Below, one piece after another: positions 18,492-26,294 of a stretch of DNA of 64,000 nucleotides. Every line of letters begins with the position of its first letter. Position 1 is the stretch's first letter. The notes under the pieces were generated by a model. The model searched no databases. It saw nothing but the letters and a program-made list of their open reading frames with translations, and had not been told where the DNA came from. The translations under genes and the position numbers were made by a program. The DNA is from Nocardioides iriomotensis. GTDB taxonomy: Bacteria > Actinomycetota > Actinomycetes > Propionibacteriales > Nocardioidaceae. The stretch spans positions 248,001-312,000 of the forward strand of contig NZ_SDPU01000022.1 in the NCBI RefSeq assembly GCF_004168035.1, in the 5' to 3' direction.

Positions 18492-19223
18492 ATGACCACC
18501 ACTACGACCACGCTGACGCAGCTGCGGCTGCCCGGCCAGACGGCCGCACCGGAAGGCCCGGTCGACATGCTGCTGATGTACGTGATGCACCACGCGTTCC
18601 GCCGCGACCTGGCCGCCTTCAGCCAGGCGGTCCGGCTCACGCCGAGCCACGACCGCGCCACCTGGCGGGCGCTGGCGGACCGCTGGACGCTCTTCGCCGA
18701 CGTGCTGCACCACCACCACAGCGGCGAGGACGCCGGCCTCTGGCCGGAGCTGCTGGAGCGGTCCGACGAGGCTGACCGCGCGACGCTGGAGGCGATGGAG
18801 GCGGAGCACGCCGAGATCGACCCGCTGCTCGAGGGCTGCGCGGCCGGGTTCGCGAGGCTCGCCGCGCACGACGACGAGGACGCCCGCCGGGCCCTGGCCG
18901 TCCGGGTCACCGCGACCCGCGAGAGCCTGGGCCGGCACCTGCGGCACGAGGAGTCCGACGCGATCGCGATCCTCCAGCGGGTGCTCACCCAGGCGGACTG
19001 GGACCGCATCGACGAGGAGCACTTCAAGAACGACGACATGCCGTTCTCGAAGATCGTCCGCATCGTCCCCTGGGTCGCGTACGGCGTCCCGCCGGAGCAC
19101 CATGCCCGCATCTTCGGCACCGTGGGCCGGGCGTTCTGGGTGGTCTGGCTGGCCACGCGGGGGAGGTTCGCGCGCGGCGAGCGGCGCGCGTTCCGCTACC
19201 TCGACGCGCCGATCGCGCTGTGA
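18492..19223 (+). CDS. hemerythrin-domain protein
   Basis: Soluble helical protein of 243 residues with hemerythrin HHE-domain metal ligands in four helices: MYVMHHAFRRD, LHHHHSGEDAGLWPEL, AEHAEIDPLLEG and LGRHLRHEESDAI. These would bind a di-iron centre that senses or carries O2 or handles reactive oxygen/nitrogen species. The C-terminal 80 residues are hydrophobic in places (IVPWVAYG, AFWVVWLATRG). The ATG at 18492 has GGAGG 6 nt upstream, right after the presumed stop of the MMPL gene. Because of the frameshift upstream, the raw frame is continuous with the transporter, but a separate gene is far more likely. Confidence 0.9.
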   Translation: MTTTTTTLTQLRLPGQTAAPEGPVDMLLMYVMHHAFRRDLAAFSQAVRLTPSHDRATWRALADRWTLFADVLHHHHSGEDAGLWPELLERSDEADRATLEAMEAEHAEIDPLLEGCAAGFARLAAHDDEDARRALAVRVTATRESLGRHLRHEESDAIAILQRVLTQADWDRIDEEHFKNDDMPFSKIVRIVPWVAYGVPPEHHARIFGTVGRAFWVVWLATRGRFARGERRAFRYLDAPIAL

Positions 19224-19306
19224 CACGGGGCGTGATCCTGACCTCCCGGGGAACAGGGAGGGTGCCACTTCGGGCCACGAGCCCGACAAAGCGGGAGGGA
19301 AGGGTC

Positions 19307-19627
19307 ATGATCGACCTGAAGAGTCCACTCAAGAGCGCGACCGACCGAGACGCCTGGGCATCGCGCGGGTCGACGTTCGTCGCCAAGGTGCACGCGACCA
19401 AGCTGGTGTGGTTCCCACCGGAGCCGATGGGCGCCGGGACGAAGGCCGCCACAAGGGCGACCAAGGCGACGAAGAAGGCGACCGGCAAGGCGGCCGGCAG
19501 CGCGAAGAAGACGGCGGGCAAGGCCACCGGCAAGACCACGGCCGCAGCGAAGAAGTCGTCCGGCGGCACCAAGAAGGCGACGGCGACCGCGAAGAAGGCG
19601 ACGGGCAGCCGGACGAAGAAGAGCTAG
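19307..19627 (+). CDS. histone H1-like Lys/Ala-rich protein
   Basis: Protein of 106 residues. Residues 1-45 are an ordinary soluble segment (MIDLKSPLKSATDRDAWASR to VWFPPEPMG) that I do not recognise. Residues 46-106 are made almost only of Lys, Ala, Thr, Gly and Ser in KKATGKAAGSAKKTAGK-type repeats, like the tails of bacterial H1/HU-type nucleoid proteins, so DNA or polyphosphate binding is plausible. The ATG at 19307 follows GGGAGGGAAGGG. It converges with the BTAD regulator gene, with 12 bp between stops. Confidence 0.75.
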   Translation: MIDLKSPLKSATDRDAWASRGSTFVAKVHATKLVWFPPEPMGAGTKAATRATKATKKATGKAAGSAKKTAGKATGKTTAAAKKSSGGTKKATATAKKATGSRTKKS

Positions 19628-19639
19628 CCCCGGCCGCAG

Positions 19640-22600
19640 TCAGAAGCCGTACCGCTCCCGCTGGTCGAGCAGCCACTGCTCGACCGGCGGGATCCGCCAG
19701 GCCCGGCACAGCGCCAGGGCGTCGTCGGCGTGCCGGGCGGCCAGCGCGTGCTCGCCGGTCACGTGCGCGGCCAGGGCGAGGAACGAGTCGACCGGGCCGA
19801 CCGCGCAGCCCGTGCCGCCGATCGCGAGCATGCCGGCCAGGGGCGTCAGCAGCTCGTAGGCCCGGGCGGCCAGGTCGCGGTCGTCGACGTAGGCGGCGGC
19901 CTCCGCGGCCAGCGCCCAGTTGAGCGAGGAGTACCAGCTCACGTCCGACAGGTCGGGCTCGTGCTCCGCGCGCCAGCGGCGGGCCTGGTCGAGGTCACCG
20001 GCGCGGCCGAGCAGGGAGATCGTGGCCGTGTCCGCCGGCAGCACGCCCTCGGTGGCGACGTACTCGATCAGCGGCACGATGGCGTCGTAGTCCCGCGCCC
20101 ACATGCCGACCGACACGTGCGCGCCGAGGAGACCGTCGGCGGCCTGCTCCAGGCGGAGCTTCTGGGTGATCCCGGTGAGGTGGGCGAGGCGCTCCTTGGC
20201 CAGCTCGATGTCGCCGCGCATCGTCAGCCACGACACGTCGAGGGTGTCGAGCACCATCAGGGTGTAGTGGTCGCGCCGGCTCTCGGCCTCGTCGCGCACC
20301 TGCGCGCTCAGGGCATCGAGCAGGTCGACGTCGCCGAACTCCGACGCCGACAGGGCGACCAGCAGCCGGACCGAGGAGAGCAGCGTGCCGAGGCCGAGCG
20401 ACTCGCCCAGGGTCAGCGCCTCGGTCCAGAGCTCGCGGCGTCGGACGGCCGTGCCGGGCCGCCACAGCGCCGTGCCCGCCTGGGTGAGGATCTGCACGAT
20501 CAGCAGCGGGTCGCCCAGGCGGCGCGCCATCGCGACCGCCTCGCCGACGAGGGCGTCGCGCTCGGCGGGTGCGTCCTTCGCGTAGTAGAGCTCGCCGGCC
20601 AGGGCGAGCATCAGGCGGCAGCGCAGCGGGTCGTCGTCGGAGGGCAGCGCGTCGAGCACGTCGCGGAGGGTCTGCACCGAGAACGCGTCCACGCCGCCGT
20701 GCCGCGACGGCTGCCAGAGCGCGTCGGTGCTGGTGACCATCGCGATCTCGGCGGTGGCGACCACGTCGTCGAGCCGCTGCCCGACGGTGATGCCGCGGTG
20801 GGCGACGTCACGCAGCCGCACCCAGTCCCCGGCGGCGCGGACGGCGCGGGCGAGGTCGAGCAGCAGGTCGTACTCGTCGCGGGGCGTGGCCGTCGGGTCG
20901 TCGGGCAGCGTGGCGAGCGCCGCGTCGAGTGCGGTGACGGCCTCGTCGAAGGCCAGCACGCCCATCGCGACGGAGGCCGCCGTCCGGTCGGCGCGCCAGG
21001 CGTCACCGGCGTGGCCTGGCCCGGCCGCGTGCCAGTGGAGCGCCACCTCGCCGGCGCGGTCGGTGCGGCCGGCCAGGGCGTCGGCGACCCGGGCGTGCCA
21101 ACGGGCGCGGCGGGTCCGGGACGTCCCGGCGTAGACGGTGTCGCGGACCAGGGCGTGCGCGAACCGGAAGCGTCCGACGCCGTCCTCGCGCACCAGGCCA
21201 GCCGAGATCGCCACGTCGAACGCGTCGAGCAGGTCGTCCTCGTCGTCGCCCGACGCGGCGCTCACCGTGGCCAGGTCGAAGTCGCGGCCCACGACGGCGG
21301 CCGTCACGAGCGCCTTCTGCGTGGCGTCGTCGAGCCGGGTGAGGCGACGGGACACGACGTCGGTGACGGCGTGCGGCGGGTCGGGCTCGGCGAGCAGCGT
21401 CGCGAGGTCGGCGTCCTCGTCGACGAGCCGGGCGTACTCGACCAGGAAGAACGGGTTGCCGTCGGTGCGCGCGCGCAACGCGTCGGCCTGGTCGGTCGAC
21501 GGGCGGTGCGCCGAGACGGCGGCAACGATCTCGCCGACGTCGGCGGTGGCGAGGCCCGCGAGCGCGACGCGGGCGGCGTGCCGGCGGGACAGCTGCTCGG
21601 CGACGGTGGCGAGCGCTCCCTCGGGTGCCGGCTTGTCGCGCCACGTCGACACGACGACCAACGGCCCGGACGTCACGGACTCCAGCAGCAGACCGAGCAC
21701 GCGCAACGACGACGCGTCCGCCCAGTGCAGGTCGTCGAGAAGCACCAGCAGCGGCCGAGCCGTCGCGGCGCCGGCGACCGCGCGCACGATGTCGTCCCAG
21801 ACCCGGAACTGCGCGCCGGCGTCGGCGTGCAGCTCGCGACTCGCGTCGGGTGGCTCGGCGCCGATCGTGGCGAGCACCGAGACCCACGGCCACAGCGGGG
21901 GAGCGCCGTCGTCCTGCGAGCAGCGGCCGACCGCGACGCCCCAGTCGCGGTCGCGCGCGACGCCGGTCAGCTCGGCGAGCAGCCGGCTCTTGCCGATGCC
22001 CGGGTCGCCGACCACCGCGGCGAACCGCGGCGTCCCCGAGGCAGCCGCCTCGTCCAGCAGCGTCACCAGCACGCCGAGCTCGGCGTCGCGCCCGACCATC
22101 GGCCAGGGGCTGGTCGCCGCGGGCACGGCCGGGGTCACCGCCGGGCGGGTCGGCCGCACCGGGACGACCGCCTCCAGCGACGGGTCCTGGCGGAGCACGG
22201 CGGTCTGGAGGTCGCGCAGCTCGGGACCGGGCTCCAGGCCGAGCTCCTCGGCCAGGAGCTCGCGCACCTGGCGCAGCACGTCGAGCGCGTCGGCCTGCCG
22301 GCCGGACCGGGTCAGCGCGAGGGCGCGGAGCGCCCAGAGCCGTTCGCGCAGCGGGTACGACGTGGTCAGGCCCTCGAGCTCGGCGGCGACCGTCGCGTGC
22401 CGGCCCAGCGCCAGCGCGGCGACGGCGCGGTCCTCGAGCGCGACCAGGCGCAGCTCCTCCAGCCGGACCCGCTCGGCCACCGCCGCGGGCGCGTCCTCCA
22501 GCTCGCCGTACGGGGTGCCGCGCCACAGGCCGAGCGCGTCGTCGAGGTCGTCGATCACGCCCTCGAGCTCGGCAGGGGAGCGGCCCCCGGGTGGTCCGGC

Positions 22601-22984
22601 CGTGACGAGCGCCGGCGCGCCGAGGCGCTGGTGGCAGGCCCCGACCGCGGTGTCGAACCGGGCGGCGTCGAGGTCGGCCGCGTCGACGTGCAGGGCGTAG
22701 CCACCCGGCGCGGTGACCAGCACCGTCGCGGGAGCGCGGGCCGGGCGGCCCGGCTCCAGCGCGCGGCGCAGGCCGGCGACGTACCCCTGGAGGGTCGTCG
22801 CCCACTGCGCCGGGGGCGTGTCCGCCCAGAGCAGGTCCACGAGCGCGTCGGTGCTCACCGCGCGGCCGCGGTGCAGCGCGAGCGCCGCCAGGAGGGCGCG
22901 CTGCTTGGGGCTGCCGAGGTCGACCGCCGCCGCGTCGAGGCGCGCCTCGACGCCCCCGAGGACGGAGACCCCCACGCGCGCCAC
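19640..22984 (-). CDS. BTAD/AAA ATPase transcriptional regulator (SARP-AfsR-like, 1114 residues)
   Basis: Large regulator with an N-terminal OmpR-type winged helix (about 1-95; SPKQRALLAALALHRGRAVS), a bacterial transcriptional activation domain (about 100-260), an AAA_16/STAND ATPase (Walker A GDPGIGKSR near 326, Walker B LLVLLDDLHWAD near 420), and about 500 residues of helical TPR-like repeats. No C-terminal LuxR helix-turn-helix is present. Such proteins activate secondary metabolism or stress genes in an ATP-dependent way. The start is GTG at 22984, 6 nt after a TAGGCT box (leaderless). No biosynthetic cluster lies beside it, so its target is unknown. Confidence 0.9.
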   Translation of the reverse strand: MARVGVSVLGGVEARLDAAAVDLGSPKQRALLAALALHRGRAVSTDALVDLLWADTPPAQWATTLQGYVAGLRRALEPGRPARAPATVLVTAPGGYALHVDAADLDAARFDTAVGACHQRLGAPALVTAGPPGGRSPAELEGVIDDLDDALGLWRGTPYGELEDAPAAVAERVRLEELRLVALEDRAVAALALGRHATVAAELEGLTTSYPLRERLWALRALALTRSGRQADALDVLRQVRELLAEELGLEPGPELRDLQTAVLRQDPSLEAVVPVRPTRPAVTPAVPAATSPWPMVGRDAELGVLVTLLDEAAASGTPRFAAVVGDPGIGKSRLLAELTGVARDRDWGVAVGRCSQDDGAPPLWPWVSVLATIGAEPPDASRELHADAGAQFRVWDDIVRAVAGAATARPLLVLLDDLHWADASSLRVLGLLLESVTSGPLVVVSTWRDKPAPEGALATVAEQLSRRHAARVALAGLATADVGEIVAAVSAHRPSTDQADALRARTDGNPFFLVEYARLVDEDADLATLLAEPDPPHAVTDVVSRRLTRLDDATQKALVTAAVVGRDFDLATVSAASGDDEDDLLDAFDVAISAGLVREDGVGRFRFAHALVRDTVYAGTSRTRRARWHARVADALAGRTDRAGEVALHWHAAGPGHAGDAWRADRTAASVAMGVLAFDEAVTALDAALATLPDDPTATPRDEYDLLLDLARAVRAAGDWVRLRDVAHRGITVGQRLDDVVATAEIAMVTSTDALWQPSRHGGVDAFSVQTLRDVLDALPSDDDPLRCRLMLALAGELYYAKDAPAERDALVGEAVAMARRLGDPLLIVQILTQAGTALWRPGTAVRRRELWTEALTLGESLGLGTLLSSVRLLVALSASEFGDVDLLDALSAQVRDEAESRRDHYTLMVLDTLDVSWLTMRGDIELAKERLAHLTGITQKLRLEQAADGLLGAHVSVGMWARDYDAIVPLIEYVATEGVLPADTATISLLGRAGDLDQARRWRAEHEPDLSDVSWYSSLNWALAAEAAAYVDDRDLAARAYELLTPLAGMLAIGGTGCAVGPVDSFLALAAHVTGEHALAARHADDALALCRAWRIPPVEQWLLDQRERYGF

Positions 22985-22990
22985 AGGCGC

Positions 22991-22996
22991 AGCCTA
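22991..22996 (-). promoter_or_regulatory. -10 box of the BTAD regulator, probably leaderless
   Basis: TAGGCT on the minus strand lies 6 nt before the GTG at 22984. Confidence 0.5.
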
Positions 22997-23033
22997 GGTG
23001 CGCCCGGCACTCCTCGCGTGGAAATCCGAACAG

Positions 23034-23049
23034 TCGAACAGATGTTCGA
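23034..23049 (+). promoter_or_regulatory. LexA (SOS) box
   Basis: TCGAACAGATGTTCGA matches the actinobacterial/Bacillus SOS consensus TCGAAC-N4-GTTCGA perfectly. It ends 9 bp before the -10 box of the 23071 gene, so LexA would block that promoter. Confidence 0.9.
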
Positions 23050-23058
23050 TTACCGACG

Positions 23059-23064
23059 TACACT
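23059..23064 (+). promoter_or_regulatory. -10 box of the LexA-box gene, probably leaderless
   Basis: TACACT lies 6 nt before the ATG at 23071 and just downstream of the LexA box. Confidence 0.55.
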
Positions 23065-23070
23065 GGGAGC

Positions 23071-23442
23071 ATGCCCGAGCTCGTCGCCCCGGCCGGCTGG
23101 CCGCGCCAGGTCCGGCCTCCCGGCGCTCCCGGCTGGGAGCACACCGCGGTCGCCTGGCTGCTGGACATCTGCCCGCCGGAGTTCCGGTCCTACCCGGTGC
23201 TGCGCCGGCACGACGTGGTCCTCGCGCGGTTCGCCGTGCTGCACGTCGAGGCCTGCCAGGCGGCGGTGCTGCGCGGGCTCAGCGAGGCGCGCGGGGTGCT
23301 GCGCGACGTGGCCGACCTCGACGCGGTCGAGGCGGCGGTCGAGACCTGGCAGACCGAGGCGGCGCGGCTCCTCGGCGAGCGCCGGGCGGTCGGCCTGGTC
23401 GAGGAGGCGCTGCGCGGGAAGCGGTTCGTCGCGCGGCTCTGA
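23071..23442 (+). CDS. conserved actinobacterial protein under SOS control, function unknown
   Basis: Soluble protein of 123 residues that I recognise only as a conserved hypothetical. It opens with a Pro/Arg-rich segment (GWPRQVRPPGAPGWEHTAV), followed by WLLDICPPEFRSYPVLRRHD and a long helical C-terminal half (residues 50-120) rich in Ala, Arg, Val and Glu with no transmembrane segment. No catalytic motif is visible. A perfect LexA box and a leaderless -10 lie immediately upstream, so expression should rise on DNA damage. Mostly helical structure and SOS control suggest a DNA-repair accessory or checkpoint role, which is inference. Confidence 0.85.
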   Translation: MPELVAPAGWPRQVRPPGAPGWEHTAVAWLLDICPPEFRSYPVLRRHDVVLARFAVLHVEACQAAVLRGLSEARGVLRDVADLDAVEAAVETWQTEAARLLGERRAVGLVEEALRGKRFVARL

Positions 23443-23484
23443 CGCCGACCGGCGCGCCTTCGGTCCCGCGACGCCGGGCCGATC

Positions 23485-23490
23485 TAGCGT
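23485..23490 (+). promoter_or_regulatory. -10 box before the mini-ORF/hairpin
   Basis: TAGCGT lies 4 nt before the ATG at 23495, so any transcript would begin at about the start codon. Confidence 0.4.
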
Positions 23491-23494
23491 GCGC

Positions 23495-23545
23495 ATGAAG
23501 AAACCCCCGGCACTAGTCCTGTCGGGGGTTCTTCACGTCGATTGA
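23495..23545 (+). ncRNA. putative leaderless mini-ORF or small RNA overlapping a strong hairpin
   Basis: An ATG at 23495 opens a 16-codon frame (MKKPPALVLSGVLHVD, stop at 23543-23545). The same bases form a long hairpin at 23497-23534: arms starting GAAGAA and ending TTCTTC, a CCCCCG/CGGGGG core, one bulged A, one G-T wobble and a 7-nt loop. A TAGCGT box precedes it. Alternatives are a small RNA, an attenuator peptide, or simply the terminator of the upstream SOS gene that ends at 23442. No T-tract follows the stem. Confidence 0.45.
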
Positions 23546-23578
23546 GGCTTCGACGAATACCTGGAGACTCCAGCGTAC

Positions 23579-23707
23579 TCAGCGTGTGGTACGCCGGCGA
23601 CCATTCGCGCCGAGCCTCGGCCCGGCGCGCTCCCGCCGGTCCGCCCGCGCCACGACCACGAACACCAGGGCCAGCACGAGCATCAGGACCAGCACGAGAG
23701 CGGTCAT
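23579..23707 (-). CDS. single-helix membrane miniprotein, 42 residues
   Basis: Short gene starting at ATG 23707 with a perfect GGAGGTGA ribosome binding site 5-7 nt upstream. The product has one hydrophobic helix (TALVLVLMLVLALVFVVVA, residues 2-20) followed by a strongly basic tail (RADRRERAGPRLGANGRRR). That is an inside-positive single-pass protein with the N-terminus outside. I do not recognise the family. It faces the hairpin/mini-ORF at 23495-23545 tail to tail. Confidence 0.65.
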   Translation of the reverse strand: MTALVLVLMLVLALVFVVVARADRRERAGPRLGANGRRRTTR

Positions 23708-23879
23708 GCGCTCACCTCCACATCCGGCACCTTAGGAAGGGCACGAAGCCGGCACATGGCCCGGACGGGTGGTCCTCGGCCGGTCGTCGCGCTGGTTCGC
23801 GAGGGTTGTCCGGATTGTCCGGCCGGCCGGTCACGGGACGGTCACGACCCGCGCCGCCCACGGCGCCCGCCGGATTGGC

Positions 23880-23885
23880 TAGCGT
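23880..23885 (+). promoter_or_regulatory. -10 box of the DUF1684 gene, probably leaderless
   Basis: TAGCGT lies 6 nt before the GTG at 23892. Confidence 0.5.
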
Positions 23886-23891
23886 GACGGT

Positions 23892-24476
23892 GTGGACGCC
23901 TTCGACATCGCCGACTGGAGACGTCGCGTCTTCGCCCTGTACTCCGCGGTCCGCGCTGCGCACGACCCCGCCGCCGGGCACGCGCTGTGGCGCGAGGGGC
24001 GCGACGCCCTGATGGCGACCCATCCCGCGTCGCCGCTGTCGGAGGAGGACCGGGCCGGGTTCGACGGGCTGCCGGTCGCCGACTACGACCCCGCGTGGCG
24101 CTTCGACGCCGAGGTGCGGCTCGGGGACGGCGAGGTCTGGGAGGCGACGACCGGCACCGACGGGACCGTGGTGTTCGAGCGCTTCGGCGTCGCCGAGCTC
24201 CCTGGTGTCGGGACCCTCGACGTGTGGCGGCTGACGTCGTACGCCGGCGGGCTGTTCGTGCCGGTGAAGGACCCGGGCCCGAGCTACGGCGGCGGACGGT
24301 ACGTCGTCGACACGGTCAAGGGTGCCGACCTCGGCCTCGGCGACGGGCGGCTCGTGATCGACCTGAACTTCGCCTACAACCCCTCGTGCGCCTACGACCC
24401 GATGTGGGCCTGCCCGCTCGCCCCGATCGGGAACCGGCTCGACGTGCCGGTGCCGGTGGGGGAGCTGGCACGCTGA
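23892..24476 (+). CDS. DUF1684 domain-containing protein
   Basis: Soluble protein of 194 residues with the DUF1684 pattern: WREGRDALMATHPASPL, YDPAWRFDAEV, the Tyr/Gly-rich GPSYGGGRYVVDTVKGAD and the Cys-containing end NFAYNPSCAYDPMWACPLAP. The last motif, with paired Cys and Asn-Phe-Ala-Tyr-Asn-Pro, is diagnostic. The family is widespread and uncharacterised; no catalytic assignment is possible. GTG at 23892 follows a TAGCGT box by 6 nt. It converges with the YcaQ-family gene, with 16 bp between stops. Confidence 0.9.
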   Translation: MDAFDIADWRRRVFALYSAVRAAHDPAAGHALWREGRDALMATHPASPLSEEDRAGFDGLPVADYDPAWRFDAEVRLGDGEVWEATTGTDGTVVFERFGVAELPGVGTLDVWRLTSYAGGLFVPVKDPGPSYGGGRYVVDTVKGADLGLGDGRLVIDLNFAYNPSCAYDPMWACPLAPIGNRLDVPVPVGELAR

Positions 24477-24492
24477 CCGCTCGTCCGTGTCG

Positions 24493-25614
24493 CTAGCCCG
24501 CCTCGACCAGCTCGAGGTCCAGCCAGCGGGCGAGGTCCTCGATCTCCCGGCGCACGTCGGCTCGCATCCGCTTGGTCCACGGCCCGTCCTCGTGGACCGC
24601 GTCGACCACGAGGACCCCGCCCTTGCGGTCGCTGGTGGCGTCGAGCTTCCCGACGAGCTGGTCGCCGTGCAGGATCGGCATGGCCCAGTAGCCCCAGCGC
24701 CGCTTGCTGACGGGCTTGTACATCTCGAGCTGGTAGTCGAACTCGAACAGCTCCTCCATCCGCCGGCGGTCGTAGACGAGCCGGTCGAGCGGCGAGAGCA
24801 GCGCTGCGCGCCCGATGAAGCCGTCGGGGCTGCCGAGGCCGTCGAGGTACGTCGGGTCGACGCGCCAGGTGCCCTTGACGCCCTCGACCACCGCCGGCTC
24901 GCCGGCCTCGCCCACGTCGTTGGGCTCGGCGGGGGCAGCGGGGGCGCGGCCGCGGGCGACGCCGAGGGCGCGCAGCCGCTTGCAGTCGCGAAGCCTCCGG
25001 GCCTCGTCCTCGTCCGGGGCGGGGTCGTCGGGGTAGATCCGCTCGGCGAGGTCCCACAGCCGCTCGCGGCCCTCGCGCCCGGATGCCGCGACCTCGCCGC
25101 GCTGCACCATGAAGCCGAGCAGCTTCTCGACGTTGCGGTTGTTGGTCCACCCGCTCGACCGCCACGGGCGGACCGTGGTGTCGGGCAGCGCCCGGAGGGG
25201 GAGCGGCCCGTCGGAGCGCAGCAGCTCGAGGATGTCGAGGCGGCAGGCGTCGTTGTCGTGCACCCAGGCCGCGATGTCGTGCTGCCACTCCTTGAGCCGG
25301 CCGCTGCCGGGCCAGGCCGCCATCTCGGCGCGGTACAGCGCGAGGTCCTCGGGCGGGCGGATCATCCCGTCGAGCTCGAGCAGCGCCTGGGTGTCGATCG
25401 CGTCGCGCAGCTCGGCGGCGTCGTAGCCCTGCCCGAGGCGGCACCAGAGCACGAGGTCGGCGCTCGGCGCCACCGCGGCCGTCGGGTCGTTCTGCACCAG
25501 CCCGAGATGCCGGACGACCTCGAACAGGTCCCCCGGACGGTCGGCGTCCAGCAGCTGCGCGCGCACGGCGACGCGACGCGCGTCCTGGCGGGACAGCTGG
25601 TGCGGGGTCGTCAC
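24493..25614 (-). CDS. YcaQ/AlkZ-family winged-helix DNA glycosylase-like protein
   Basis: Protein of 373 residues of the HTH_42 (YcaQ, AlkX/AlkZ) family. Tandem winged helices occupy most of the chain, with LSRQDARRVAVRAQLL at the start, VVRHLGLVQNDPTAAVAPSA (the QND loop sits where the catalytic Gln of interstrand-crosslink glycosylases lies), WGYWAMPILHGDQLVGKLDA and a C-terminal RREIEDLARWLDLE. Characterised members excise DNA crosslinks made by nitrogen mustards or azinomycin. An N in QND where many enzymes have S or D leaves activity uncertain. GTG start overlaps the upstream SRPBCC stop (GTGA), so the two genes form an operon. Confidence 0.85.
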   Translation of the reverse strand: MTTPHQLSRQDARRVAVRAQLLDADRPGDLFEVVRHLGLVQNDPTAAVAPSADLVLWCRLGQGYDAAELRDAIDTQALLELDGMIRPPEDLALYRAEMAAWPGSGRLKEWQHDIAAWVHDNDACRLDILELLRSDGPLPLRALPDTTVRPWRSSGWTNNRNVEKLLGFMVQRGEVAASGREGRERLWDLAERIYPDDPAPDEDEARRLRDCKRLRALGVARGRAPAAPAEPNDVGEAGEPAVVEGVKGTWRVDPTYLDGLGSPDGFIGRAALLSPLDRLVYDRRRMEELFEFDYQLEMYKPVSKRRWGYWAMPILHGDQLVGKLDATSDRKGGVLVVDAVHEDGPWTKRMRADVRREIEDLARWLDLELVEAG

Positions 25615-26087
25615 ACGGCGAGACTAGGGGTGCCAACCGACACCTCGTGCCGCAGCGCGCGGTCGAGGTCGCGGAAGAAGCAACCGGTGAAGTGCCCGCC
25701 GGCCACGGTCAGCGCGGCCCGCCCGAGCCGGCTCACCAACCCGCCGACCGTCGCCTCCGCGTCGTACCGGAGCGTGGTCGAGCAGTGGCCCGGCGTGTCC
25801 AGCAGCCGCACCCGGAGGTCGACGCTCAGCCGGCCGCAGCGGCCCTTGGCCTCGACGCGCACCCGCAGGTCGGAGCCGTCCCGGACGTCGGTGATGGAGA
25901 ACGTCCCGCGGTAGCTGTCGGCCATCGGCCCGACGCGGGCGGCCAGGGTGGCGGCGTAGACGCCACCCGTGAGCGGGCGCATGTCCTCGCAGCCGGTGAT
26001 GATCTCGCGCAGCACGTCCCGGTCGTGCAGTGCCGCCCAGACGCGGGTGGCCGGTGCCTGCACCTGGCGCTCTCCCTGGAACCGCAT
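25611..26087 (-). CDS. SRPBCC (CoxG-like) lipid/hydrophobe-binding protein
   Basis: Protein of 158 residues with the START/Bet v 1-like SRPBCC pattern of CoxG: MRFQGERQVQAPATRVWAAL, the loop ITGCEDMRPLTGGVYAA, LRYDAEATVGGLVSRLGRA and a C-terminal helix FFRDLDRALRHEV. CoxG-type proteins bind hydrophobic ligands (menaquinone in some CO dehydrogenase systems); no cox genes lie nearby. A GGGAGAGGGGGAG purine run precedes the ATG. It is the first gene of a two-gene unit with the YcaQ-like gene. The 207 bp upstream hold only promoters. Confidence 0.85.
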   Translation of the reverse strand: MRFQGERQVQAPATRVWAALHDRDVLREIITGCEDMRPLTGGVYAATLAARVGPMADSYRGTFSITDVRDGSDLRVRVEAKGRCGRLSVDLRVRLLDTPGHCSTTLRYDAEATVGGLVSRLGRAALTVAGGHFTGCFFRDLDRALRHEVSVGTPSLAV

Positions 26088-26235
26088 GGCCGTCTCCCCC
26101 TCTCCCGAGACTCGCGTCGATGAGTCCTAGGAGACCGCGGAGTGCAGGTTTGATACATCCCCCAGGCGACCGAGATCTGGGCGCGTCGCCTCCCCCGTAC
26201 GGAGGATCCCGCCTCAGCCCCTGCGCGGACGCGAC

Positions 26236-26241
26236 TAGCCT
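26236..26241 (+). promoter_or_regulatory. -10 box of the M20 hydrolase gene
   Basis: TAGCCT lies 54 nt before the ATG at 26295, which would give a leader of about 45 nt carrying the GCAGGGAG ribosome binding site. Confidence 0.35.
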
Positions 26242-26294
26242 CGCAAGGGGGCCGGACCGGACCGGGCGCCCGACTGAGCAGCAGGGAGCCGCGC

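Noticed and set aside
16326-19223. A genuine MMPL-hemerythrin fusion protein
   Set aside because: The linker has no conserved character, and removing one C yields a typical MMPL tail, a stop and a well-placed ribosome binding site for hemerythrin. Two genes with a frameshift is simpler.
23497-23534. Simple intrinsic terminator of the SOS gene
   Set aside because: Not fully rejected: there is no T-tract and a -10 box with an ATG precedes it, so it is listed as a putative mini-ORF or RNA with low confidence.
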